Numbered from the stretch's first letter, positions 1 to 6,492 are shown. The stretch: DNA of 9,166 nt from Deltaproteobacteria bacterium (GCA_019308145.1 JAFDIG010000129.1:1-9166); one strand, 5' to 3'. Notes: a model not told the origin generated them from the letters alone. Program-made: numbers and translations.

Positions 1-43
1 CATAACAAAAAAAGATAAAGATAAGTGAAGATTGTAATAAAAT

Positions 44-706
44 TCATTTAAGAGAACCAGGCCTTCTTATTTCAGGGTCAGGAAGTCTTGCTAATGAGTG
101 AACAGGGAAAGGGAAAACATGTTTTCGTTTCCCTTCCTCTGCTACACAAAAAATACCTTTAATTTCAATTGGTTGTGATAATTTTTTTAGCCGTGATACT
201 TGATCGAGAAGCTCCAACACTGCTAAAACTGTTCCTCCTGTTGTTACTACATCATCTATAATAATAACATTCCTTTTAGTAGCAAGTAGATTGATATCCC
301 TTTCATAAAGTGCTAAAAATTTCATCCCACTTGTTATGGAATCTGCTCCTACTTGAATAACAGGGCGATTACTTATTTCCATATGAGGTTTTACTCTATT
401 ATATGCAACAACAACGTCATCCATATTAAGTTTTTCTGCTACCACTTGAGTAAGTTGCAAGGCTTTTTCAACTACAGTAATAATAACAGTATCTTCAAGA
501 GAGCTAAACTCATCTTTTATTTTTTTAGCAATAATTTTACCTAAATCTGTATTCCACTTTATTTTTCCTATTAAGTTTAAAGATGCAATTCTTGTATCAT
601 AATCTTTCCCTAAGATCCAGACCCAAGGGAGGGGAAGGGTATAGGGAAGACCTTCAATTTTAAGTAGATACTTTTCCCCTGTCTCCAAGGAATAATCATG
701 ATTCAT
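44..706 (-). CDS. Purine-type phosphoribosyltransferase (type I PRTase, adenine PRT-like)
   Basis: A 220-residue cytoplasmic type I phosphoribosyltransferase, expected to join a purine base to PRPP to give the nucleotide. The PRPP-binding loop is clear at residues 147-159 (VIIIDDVVTTGGT), with the paired Asp151-Asp152 and the TTGGT phosphate loop. The segment around residues 97-109 (DVVVAYNRVKPHM) matches the strand ending in 'VARKxxKPYM' of adenine/xanthine PRTases. The N-terminus (about residues 12-48, 'LLKIEGLPYTLPL...') resembles the longer APRT-like proteins of COG0503 rather than the ~175-residue classical Apt. One difference is that the usual 'EAKGIPLA' loop reads VEKALQLT at 79-86. 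The start at 706 follows GGAG about 7 nt upstream and lies 27 nt after the stop of the BMP gene, so the two are probably one transcript. Substrate is inferred, not proven: adenine is most likely, and hypoxanthine, xanthine or another base is possible. Confidence 0.87.
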   Translation of the reverse strand: MNHDYSLETGEKYLLKIEGLPYTLPLPWVWILGKDYDTRIASLNLIGKIKWNTDLGKIIAKKIKDEFSSLEDTVIITVVEKALQLTQVVAEKLNMDDVVVAYNRVKPHMEISNRPVIQVGADSITSGMKFLALYERDINLLATKRNVIIIDDVVTTGGTVLAVLELLDQVSRLKKLSQPIEIKGIFCVAEEGKRKHVFPFPVHSLARLPDPEIRRPGSLK

Positions 707-733
707 AGCTCTTCTCCGTATATTTAAGCCTTT

Positions 734-1837
734 TTAATCAGGAATTTTTCCTGCCACACCTTCTACTAGCCATCTCATAATAAGAAGGTCTTTATCAGTT
801 GCTTTTTTGCCAGCAGGAATTACAATTTCGCCTTTCTGATTTTTTATTGGCCCTTTGAAGATATTATCCTCACCCCTTTTTAGTTTTTCAAGCTCTTTTA
901 AAACCTTTTTTCTTACATTTTCTGGAACTGAAGGATGAAACGGAGATAGTTTTACATTACTTTTATCAAAGCCTCCCCAATATTCACGTGGCTTCCATGT
1001 TCCATTGATCACACTTTTTACAGTTTCTACATAATACGGTCCCCAAGCCCACTCAGTAGATACCAAAGCACAGGTTGCCCCGTATTTTGTAACATCAGTA
1101 CCATATCCTATGCAAGGAACTTTTTTGTAACATGCTGTCCTACTTGAATCAGGTGTATCTGCCATCTGGCGTATCAAATCATGTCCTCTGTTTATAAGGG
1201 TTTCAGCCAAAACGGTTTCATTAATCGGATCATACCATTTTTTTAGCCATACTATAGTGTTTACTTTTTTAGGATTAAAAGAGTGTCCAGCTTCCTTTAA
1301 TCCTTTAATTAGTCCTAAGGTAAAAGCATTAATTCCTCTTATAGGTTCTGGGATTGGCTGAGTTGCAACTGTTCCAACATTTTTAAATCCCATTAAACCT
1401 GCCATATAACCAGCAAGATAATCTGCTTGGTACATTCTTGCAAAGTAATTCCCCATGTTTTTTGCTTTTTTATAGCCTGAACAATGCTCAAATTTAATAT
1501 TAGGGAAATCCTTTGCCACCATTAGGCATGGGTCCATAAGTTCATATGTTGTTGCAAATATAATATCATAATGCTTTCTTGCATAAGCTCTTAAGACTTG
1601 CTCACCATTATCTGCATGGACATTTTCTGTATAACTAACTATGATTTTGTCTCCAAGTTGCTTTTTTAGATATTGAATCCCTCTATAATGTGCTGTAGTC
1701 CAACCCATATCATGTATAGTCCATAAAAGAGCAAAAGCGACTTTTACCTTCTTTTTTGGATCAGCTCCATTTGTGATTGAAATAAAAGAAAATAAAAAGA
1801 GTATAGCGATTAGTAAGACTGAAAATCTTTTTCCCAT
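734..1837 (-). CDS. BMP family ABC transporter periplasmic binding protein (Bmp/Med/PnrA-like)
   Basis: A 367-residue secreted solute-binding protein of the Bmp/Med family, whose best-known member PnrA binds purine nucleosides. Residues 1-24 form a signal peptide (KR, then a hydrophobic run, ending TNGA before DPKKK). There is no Cys after the cleavage region, so it should be a free periplasmic protein rather than a lipoprotein. Family landmarks are VSYTENV (67-73), the KFEHCSGYK region (115-123), NYFARMYQADYLAGYMAG (130-147), PIPEPIRGINAFTLG (161-175), a ligand-loop-like RQMADTPDS (223-231), WAWGPYY (263-269) and a C-terminal VPAG-type IPAGKKATDKDLL. Length is normal for the family. Five Cys lie in the mature part (104, 119, 236, 242, 256). 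The start is fixed by a strong AGGAGGA 4 nt upstream. A promoter is visible at 1862-1891. The downstream PRTase supports a purine ligand. Permease and ATPase genes are not in the window. Confidence 0.92.
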   Translation of the reverse strand: MGKRFSVLLIAILFLFSFISITNGADPKKKVKVAFALLWTIHDMGWTTAHYRGIQYLKKQLGDKIIVSYTENVHADNGEQVLRAYARKHYDIIFATTYELMDPCLMVAKDFPNIKFEHCSGYKKAKNMGNYFARMYQADYLAGYMAGLMGFKNVGTVATQPIPEPIRGINAFTLGLIKGLKEAGHSFNPKKVNTIVWLKKWYDPINETVLAETLINRGHDLIRQMADTPDSSRTACYKKVPCIGYGTDVTKYGATCALVSTEWAWGPYYVETVKSVINGTWKPREYWGGFDKSNVKLSPFHPSVPENVRKKVLKELEKLKRGEDNIFKGPIKNQKGEIVIPAGKKATDKDLLIMRWLVEGVAGKIPD

Positions 1838-1852
1838 AACTTCCTCCTATTA

Positions 1853-1888
1853 AATTGGTTTGTTATATGCTCTAAATTAATTGGTTTG
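1853..1888. repeat. 10-bp direct repeat bracketing the BMP promoter (candidate operator)
   Basis: AATTGGTTTG occurs exactly at 1853-1862 and again at 1879-1888, a period of 26 bp (about 2.5 helical turns). The first copy covers the predicted transcription start and touches the -10 element; the second overlaps the -35 hexamer. That placement suits repressor half-sites or a DNA-looping pair, but chance is possible in such AT-rich sequence. Confidence 0.4.
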
Positions 1889-1891
1889 CAA
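1862..1891 (-). promoter_or_regulatory. Putative sigma-70-type promoter of the BMP-PRT operon
   Basis: Read on the minus strand, TTGCAA (-35, 1886-1891; 4 of 6 matches to TTGACA) is followed after 18 bp by TATAAC (-10, 1862-1867; 5 of 6 matches to TATAAT). Transcription would start near 1855, leaving a leader of roughly 18 nt that contains the AGGAGGA ribosome binding site. Prediction from sequence only. Confidence 0.5.
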
Positions 1892-1910
1892 AAGAGAAAT
1901 AAAAGATAAA

Positions 1911-1951
1911 TTAATTAGTTCATGCTTTATTTTTCAGCGTGGGTTAATTAA
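1911..1951. repeat. Palindromic intergenic repeat, copy A
   Basis: Left arm TTAATTAGTTCATGCT (1911-1926), 9-nt loop TTATTTTTC, right arm AGCGTGGGTTAATTAA (1936-1951). As + strand RNA all 16 positions can pair if G-U is allowed (four G-U pairs); as minus-strand RNA the same four become C-A or A-C mismatches. It lies 74 bp upstream of the BMP start and upstream of that gene's predicted promoter. Both arms are related to copies at 5105-5147 and 6460-6492. No run of T follows on either strand that would make a standard terminator. The remaining DNA to the end of pilR (1952-2050) is very A/T-rich with no further feature I can support. Confidence 0.6.
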
Positions 1952-2050
1952 AAATTATTTATATACAATTTTTTTTAAAAAGACAATAGAAAGGAGATCT
2001 TTTATTTTTTTATTTAAAATAAAGAAATAGTTAAATAGAAATATAGAGTT

Positions 2051-3406
2051 TCAATCTTTATCCAGATTATATTTTTCCAATTTGTATCTAAAGGATCTCA
2101 AATTAAGATTTAAAAGTTCAGCTGCTTTTTTCTTTATTCCTTCACTCATTTTAATAGCTTTTTTAATTAAATCCTTTTCAATAGATGCTAAAAATTTTTC
2201 TAAATCAATTCCTTCTGGTGGAATTTCAATCTCAATTTTTTTATCAATAGAACTTGTTTTAAATCTTGAGAGATTAAAGCTATCAGGAAGAATTATGTTG
2301 GACGTTCCAAGTGCAACACTTCTTTCAATGATGTTTTCTAATTCCCTTACATTGCCTGGAAAAGAGTAATTCTCAAGAGTATTTAATACATAGGATGATA
2401 TTTTTCTTACTGGTACCCCCATTTGCTTTGAATATTTTTCTAAAAAATATTGAACCAATGGGCGAATATCTTCTTTTCTTTCACGTAAAGGGGGTATATG
2501 TATACGTATAACATTTAGGCGATAAAAAAGGTCTTCTCTGAATTTTCCTTCTATTACCTCTTTTTCCAGATCCTTATTTGTTGCAGATATAATTCTAACA
2601 TCAACCTTTATATTATCTGTTCCCCCTACTTTCTTAAAGGTTTTATCCTGAATGACCCTTAAAAGTTTTACCTGAAGAGTAGGGGAAAGGTCTCCTATCT
2701 CATCTAAAAAAATAGTTCCAGTATGGGCTAATTCAAAAAGACCAATTTTATTATAAGTTGCTCCAGTAAAAGCACCTCGAACATGCCCAAAAAGTTCACT
2801 TTCTAATAGAGTTTCTGGCAATCCTCCACAATTAATAGTTATAAATGGCCTATCTTTCCATTGGCTTAAATTATGTATAGCTCGTGCTACCAACTCCTTT
2901 CCTGTTCCTGACTCACCTGATATCAATACATTAGATTTTGATGGTGCGATCTTTTCGATTAGATTAAATATTTCTATCATCTGAGGACTTTTTCCTATAA
3001 TACCAGGAAATTTGGTTTTTGTATCCTTTTCTTTTTCTATTGGCAGGCTAAGAGCATTTTTTATTGCTTCACGTAATTCTTTAACTTTGAAAGGTTTTGT
3101 TATATAGTCAAAAACTCCTTTTTTCATGGCTTGATGAACTGTATCAGTACTTTCAAAAGCGGTTATCATTATTATTGGAATAGCAGGATTTATCTCTTTT
3201 GCTTTTTCAACAAGGCCAAATCCATCTATTTTTGGCATACGAATATCAGTTATAAGCAAGTCATAAGGTTTATCTTTTAGGAGTTTAATGGCTTTATATG
3301 GGTCTGTAGTTGTAGTTACCTTGTATCCTTCTTTCTTAAGTGTTATTTCAAAAAAGGTGCAAATACTCTCTTCATCATCAACAACTAAAATGCTTTTTTC
3401 TACCAT
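2051..3406 (-). CDS. pilR: Sigma-54-dependent response regulator PilR
   Basis: NtrC-type activator of 451 residues that receives phosphate from PilS and drives sigma-54 promoters; pilin genes are the classical target. Numbered from the preferred start, a receiver domain spans about 4-118, with acidic pair Asp10-Asp11, phospho-acceptor Asp54 (LLITDIRMP) and Lys104 (ITKPF). The AAA+ domain (about 133-370) has Walker A GESGTGKE (164-171), the sigma-54 contact loop GAFTGA (211-216), Walker B IFLDEIGD (232-239), FREDLFYRLN (289-298) and FPGNVRELEN (349-358). A Fis-type helix-turn-helix closes the protein (KKAAELLNLNLRSFRYKLEK, 426-445). All key residues are present, so it should be a full activator. 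The alternative start two codons upstream (3412) overlaps the pilS stop as ATGA but has no room for a ribosome binding site. Assignment as PilR rather than another NtrC homologue rests on the pilB-pilT-pilC-pilS context. Confidence 0.93.
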   Translation of the reverse strand: MVEKSILVVDDEESICTFFEITLKKEGYKVTTTTDPYKAIKLLKDKPYDLLITDIRMPKIDGFGLVEKAKEINPAIPIIMITAFESTDTVHQAMKKGVFDYITKPFKVKELREAIKNALSLPIEKEKDTKTKFPGIIGKSPQMIEIFNLIEKIAPSKSNVLISGESGTGKELVARAIHNLSQWKDRPFITINCGGLPETLLESELFGHVRGAFTGATYNKIGLFELAHTGTIFLDEIGDLSPTLQVKLLRVIQDKTFKKVGGTDNIKVDVRIISATNKDLEKEVIEGKFREDLFYRLNVIRIHIPPLRERKEDIRPLVQYFLEKYSKQMGVPVRKISSYVLNTLENYSFPGNVRELENIIERSVALGTSNIILPDSFNLSRFKTSSIDKKIEIEIPPEGIDLEKFLASIEKDLIKKAIKMSEGIKKKAAELLNLNLRSFRYKLEKYNLDKD

Positions 3407-3408
3407 TT

Positions 3409-5061
3409 TCATTCCTTTGCAGATGGAAAAAATAGATTAAAAGTTGTACCCTTTCCTACTTCACTTTCCACTATAATACGACCTTTATGGCTTTGGACTA
3501 TTCGGTGGGTAATAGAAAGTCCTAAGCCTGTTCCTTTCTTTTTTGATGTGTAAAAGGGTTCAAAAATCTTTTCTTTATCTGCCTTTGTTATTCCACAACC
3601 TGTATCAGAAATATTTAAATTTATCTCTCTATTTTTTTTATTTTCATACATTTTAATACTCAGCTTTCCCCCATCTTCCATCGATTGCACAGAATTAAGT
3701 ATGAGATTCCAAAAGACCTGTTTTAACTGATTTTGATCTCCAATGATAAATAAGTTCTTTTTTGCATCAAATTCCACTTGGATTTTCTGATTTAAAGATC
3801 CAGAATTCTTAAATAGTTCAAGGGTCTCAAGCATCAAAGAAGAAAGATCTATCTTTTCCATTTTTTGAGGTGCTGGTTGAACAAAAAGCAAAAAGTCACT
3901 TAATAAACTGTTGAGCCTATCTGTCTCTTTTATTATGATATTCATAAGATTTTTGTTATCCTCATTTAATGGGATTTCCTCTTTAATCAACTGAACCGCA
4001 CCGCTTATAGAGGTAAGAGGATTACGAATCTCATGTGCTATACCAGCTGCCATCTGCCCCACCCCAGCCATCTTTTCTGTTAAACGCATAAATTGTTCCA
4101 TCTCTTTTATATAAGTGACGTCCTTAAAGATAAAAATATTTCCTATTTTTTCCCCTTCATTATCTTTTAGGATTGATCTAGAAAAACCAATAATTTTCTT
4201 TTTATCTTCTATTTCAAAACCTAATTCTACTCGGGGTTGTTTAGAGTTTAATAAGAGCGAGGCATTAGCAGTAATGTTATCAAATACTTTTTTAAATTCT
4301 TTATTTATTATTTTTTCTCTTTTTAATCCTAAAATTTCTTCACCTGCTCTGTTTATAAATGTGATTCTTTCTGATAGATCTGTAACTAAAAGGCCACTTT
4401 CTATACTCTCCATAATGTTTTTATTAAATATATATAGCTTTTCATAGTCTATCTCTTTTTGTTTAAGAGCTTCACCCTTTTTTCTCAATTCCTCTGATAA
4501 ATAGTTAGTTAAAAAAGCAATTATATAAAAAGATGCGATCCCTATAAATATTCTATAAAATACATAGTATGATGAATAAATATGAGGTCCTGGATTTATA
4601 TACATAGGATGTATAATTTGATAATATTCCAGGTCAAGGAAAAGGCCATACAAGATGCTAGATAAAGAGGCAAAAAAAATACCACCTTTTTTATAAAGTA
4701 ATATACTGCCACCTATAATAACCAGGAAATAACCAAAGTTAAAAAAGCTTTCAATTCCTCCCGTAGCATATACAAGGGCAGTTACAAAGAAAACATCACC
4801 TAAAATTTGAATAAAACCTAAAAGGTGGAGGCGTTTTACTCTTTTTATTAAAGAGGCATAACAGATATTGGTAATATAGGTTATTCCAATAAGATAAAAA
4901 AGAAAATTGTTTGGGGCTATAAAAAAAGTTTGTCCTTTTTTGATTTGGATTACTATAATAGTTCCTAAAAGCAAGGTAACTATGATTACCCTAAAGAGCA
5001 TTAATTTAATAAGGCGATTTTTTAGATACTCTTTATTTGAAGATAAAGAAATGATAGACAT
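3409..5061 (-). CDS. pilS: Six-TM PAS-containing sensor histidine kinase PilS
   Basis: A 550-residue inner-membrane histidine kinase, the partner of PilR. The N-terminal ~190 residues hold about six hydrophobic segments (roughly 20-40, 51-70, 80-99, 108-123, 127-143, 168-186) with no large periplasmic domain, as in PilS of Pseudomonas and Geobacter. A PAS domain follows (about 214-318, starting MESIESGLLVTD). The dimerisation/phospho-acceptor domain has His343 in AHEIRNPLTS. The ATPase domain has the N box (NLILNSVQ, 452-459), G1 DTGCGI (486-491), F box FEPFYTSK (500-507) and G2 GTGLGLS (510-516), so it looks catalytically complete. Its stop TGA (3409-3411) directly precedes or overlaps the pilR start, implying coupled translation. 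The ribosome binding site is weak (AGAGA about 4 nt before ATG), so expression may be low. An extended -10 promoter and a palindromic repeat lie in the 181-bp gap upstream. The signal it senses cannot be read from the sequence; PilS of Pseudomonas is known to sense membrane pilin. Confidence 0.92.
   Translation of the reverse strand: MSIISLSSNKEYLKNRLIKLMLFRVIIVTLLLGTIIVIQIKKGQTFFIAPNNFLFYLIGITYITNICYASLIKRVKRLHLLGFIQILGDVFFVTALVYATGGIESFFNFGYFLVIIGGSILLYKKGGIFFASLSSILYGLFLDLEYYQIIHPMYINPGPHIYSSYYVFYRIFIGIASFYIIAFLTNYLSEELRKKGEALKQKEIDYEKLYIFNKNIMESIESGLLVTDLSERITFINRAGEEILGLKREKIINKEFKKVFDNITANASLLLNSKQPRVELGFEIEDKKKIIGFSRSILKDNEGEKIGNIFIFKDVTYIKEMEQFMRLTEKMAGVGQMAAGIAHEIRNPLTSISGAVQLIKEEIPLNEDNKNLMNIIIKETDRLNSLLSDFLLFVQPAPQKMEKIDLSSLMLETLELFKNSGSLNQKIQVEFDAKKNLFIIGDQNQLKQVFWNLILNSVQSMEDGGKLSIKMYENKKNREINLNISDTGCGITKADKEKIFEPFYTSKKKGTGLGLSITHRIVQSHKGRIIVESEVGKGTTFNLFFPSAKE
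3413..3418 (-). promoter_or_regulatory. Ribosome binding site that decides the pilR start
   Basis: AAAGGA lies within the last codons of pilS. It directly abuts the first ATG (3410-3412, zero spacing) but sits 6 nt before the second in-frame ATG (3404-3406). Normal spacing favours the second, so translation should begin MVEKSILVVDDEE. Confidence 0.55.
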
Positions 5062-5104
5062 AAAATCTCTGATTGGGTAAATAATAAATAATTTTTAAGA
5101 TCGA

Positions 5105-5147
5105 CTAATTAGTTTATGCTGAAAAACGGGCTAATTCATACTGAAAA
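5105..5147. repeat. Palindromic/direct intergenic repeat, copy B, in the pilS leader
   Basis: Two related units follow one another: CTAATTAGTTTATGCTGAAA (from 5105) and CTAATTCATACTGAAAAAAA (from 5131), the second lacking about 4 bases. Within this, AATTAGTTT (5107-5115) can pair with GGGCTAATT (5128-5136) around a 12-nt loop, using three T-G wobbles on the + strand. The element starts 43 bp upstream of the pilS start and falls mostly inside the predicted transcript leader. It shares its arms with copies A (1911-1951) and C (6460-6492). Confidence 0.58.
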
Positions 5148-5149
5148 AA

Positions 5150-5158
5150 ATTATAACA
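5150..5158 (-). promoter_or_regulatory. Putative extended -10 promoter of pilSR
   Basis: On the minus strand the sequence reads TGTTATAAT: a perfect TATAAT (5150-5155) preceded by the TGn extended -10 motif. At a 17-bp spacing the -35 position is CTACTA (5173-5178), a poor match, which is usual for extended -10 promoters. Transcription would begin near 5143, giving a leader of roughly 80 nt that includes repeat copy B. Confidence 0.5.
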
Positions 5159-5202
5159 ATATTCAATAGAAATAGTAGGGAATTTTTTAGATAATATAAT
5201 TA

Positions 5203-5220
5203 AGAATTAAAACAAATTCT
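5203..5220 (-). terminator. Weak hairpin downstream of pilC (possible terminator)
   Basis: AGAATT and AATTCT can form a 6-bp stem around a 6-nt loop about 23 nt beyond the pilC stop. The stem has one G-C pair and the following T-run is interrupted (TAATTATATT), so it is at best a weak terminator. It is listed because nothing better lies between pilC and the pilS promoter. Confidence 0.18.
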
Positions 5221-5242
5221 CATATTTTTGAAATATAATATT

Positions 5243-6433
5243 TTAGCCTCCCACAGCACCTGCCATTTTGAAGATAGGTAAATACATAGCAACGACTATT
5301 CCGCCAACAACCACCCCTAAAAAGACCATTAAAAATGGTTCTAATAGAGATGTTAAAGTTCCTACTGCAACATCGACCTCTTCTTCATAGAAGTCAGCAA
5401 TCTTTTGAAGCATTGCATCTAAGGCACCAGTTGATTCCCCTACTGCTATCATTTGTGTTACCATGAGGGGAAAAACCCCTGATCTTTCAAGGGGATCAGC
5501 AATAGTTTGACCCTCTGCGATATTAGACCTTGCATTTATAATTGCAGTTTCTATGGTTTTATTCCCGGCAGTCTTTGCTACAATATTCAAGCCATCTAAT
5601 ATAGGAACACCACTGCTTATAAGTGTGCCAAGCGTTCTGGTAAATCTTGCAACAGCAACCTTTTTAAATAATATACCAAAAACAGGTAGCTTTAACAAAA
5701 GAGAGTCAATCATCATTCTTCCTTTTTCTGTTTTGTAAAATCTTCTAAAGAGTATCACTATGATTATTAATACAATCCCAATAAAGAGGATGTTACCCTT
5801 GAAAAATTTGCTTAAGTTAACCACTAATTTTGTAAATGCAGGGAGTTCTTGACCAGCTTCCCTAAACATTTCATCAAATACTGGTATAACAAAAATCATC
5901 AACACAGCTACTACTATAACAGCTACAGAGACAATGATTGCAGGATACACAAGAGCTGATTTGATTTTCTTTTTTAAAGCTTCTACCTTTTCAATATAAG
6001 TAGCAAGCCTATTTAGGATTGTATCAAGAAGTCCACCCTCCTCACCTGCTATTATAAGGTTAACGAATAACTCATCAAATTCATTCGGATGTTTTTTTAA
6101 AGCACCTGCAAAAGTAGAGCCTCCTTCAACATCTTCTTTTATTTTTTTTATAACCTCTCTAAAATTTTTATCTTCCTGTTGGTTTTGAAGTATTTCCAGA
6201 GCTTGAATAAGAGGAAGTCCAGCATTGATCATTGTTGAAAGCTCTCTTGTAAAAATTGCTATAGTTTTTTTGCTAGTCTTTCTTTTTAAAAATGGAATGG
6301 ATATCTCTATTTCTTTTGCCTTCTTTTTTATTTTTGATGGGATAATTCTTTGTTGTAACTCGTCCGGGGCTTCCATTTCTCCTTTTTTCTTTACCCCTTG
6401 AAGAGTTTTCCCTTCCCAAACATAGACAGGCAT
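5243..6433 (-). CDS. pilC: Type IV pilus inner-membrane platform protein PilC
   Basis: A 396-residue polytopic protein of the PilC/GspF family that forms the platform on which PilB and PilT act to add or remove pilin subunits. Two T2SSF domains are visible, about 58-181 (beginning AIFTRELSTMINAGLPL) and about 261-384 (beginning ARFTRTLGTLISSGVPI). Both carry the glycine-acid motif (GEEGG at 130-134; GESTGAL at 332-338). Membrane segments lie near 161-184, 212-230 and 361-386. The N-terminal cytoplasmic part is unusually short: after GEMEAPDE (18-25) the chain goes straight to LQQRIIPSKIKKK, where homologues as I recall them have about 8-10 more residues. The start at 6433 has AAGGAG 6-7 nt upstream. 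The gene is separated from pilT by 249 bp and from pilS by 181 bp, so it may be its own transcription unit, although no clear promoter was found. Confidence 0.94.
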   Translation of the reverse strand: MPVYVWEGKTLQGVKKKGEMEAPDELQQRIIPSKIKKKAKEIEISIPFLKRKTSKKTIAIFTRELSTMINAGLPLIQALEILQNQQEDKNFREVIKKIKEDVEGGSTFAGALKKHPNEFDELFVNLIIAGEEGGLLDTILNRLATYIEKVEALKKKIKSALVYPAIIVSVAVIVVAVLMIFVIPVFDEMFREAGQELPAFTKLVVNLSKFFKGNILFIGIVLIIIVILFRRFYKTEKGRMMIDSLLLKLPVFGILFKKVAVARFTRTLGTLISSGVPILDGLNIVAKTAGNKTIETAIINARSNIAEGQTIADPLERSGVFPLMVTQMIAVGESTGALDAMLQKIADFYEEEVDVAVGTLTSLLEPFLMVFLGVVVGGIVVAMYLPIFKMAGAVGG

Positions 6434-6459
6434 ACCTAACTCCTTTAATTTCCATATTT

Positions 6460-6492
6460 TTAATTAGCCCATACTAAAGAAGGACTAATTAA
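6460..6492. repeat. Palindromic intergenic repeat, copy C, upstream of pilC
   Basis: TTAATTAG (6460-6467) and CTAATTAA (6485-6492) are exact inverted 8-mers. Pairing continues inward with CCC against GGA, which is a mismatch plus two pairs on the + strand but a G-U plus two pairs as minus-strand RNA, so here the minus strand folds better (11 bp). The left arm reads on as TTAATTAGCCCATACTAAAG, close to the arms of copies A and B. A further GGCTAATTTT follows at 6498-6507. The element begins 27 bp upstream of the pilC start and would lie in the pilC leader. Confidence 0.58.

Noticed and set aside
1..43. ATG on the minus strand at the extreme left edge (bases 1-3) as a next gene
   Set aside because: Only three bases would be visible and no ribosome binding site precedes it (CTTTTTTTGTT). 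No gene can be called, and no terminator is evident in these 43 bases either.
353..544. Plus-strand frames inside the PRTase, pilR, pilS, pilC and pilB genes
   Set aside because: All lie antisense within well-supported genes, have no ribosome binding sites or family features, and reflect the AT-rich codon usage of the real genes.
1987..1999. Minus-strand GATCTCCTTTCTA, resembling the 3' end of 16S rRNA (anti-Shine-Dalgarno)
   Set aside because: Three bases of the rRNA sequence (ACC) are missing and no other rRNA sequence flanks it; a chance match to a short purine-rich string on the other strand, with no start codon nearby.
1838..2050. Sigma-54 promoter for PilR in the intergenic gaps
   Set aside because: I looked for GG-N10-GC (TGGCAC...TTGC) in the three long gaps on both strands and saw no acceptable match.
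6273..6455. 60-codon minus-strand frame overlapping the pilC start
   Set aside because: It is out of frame with pilC, lacks a ribosome binding site, and its product (many R, K, G residues) resembles no family; it is a shadow of pilC.
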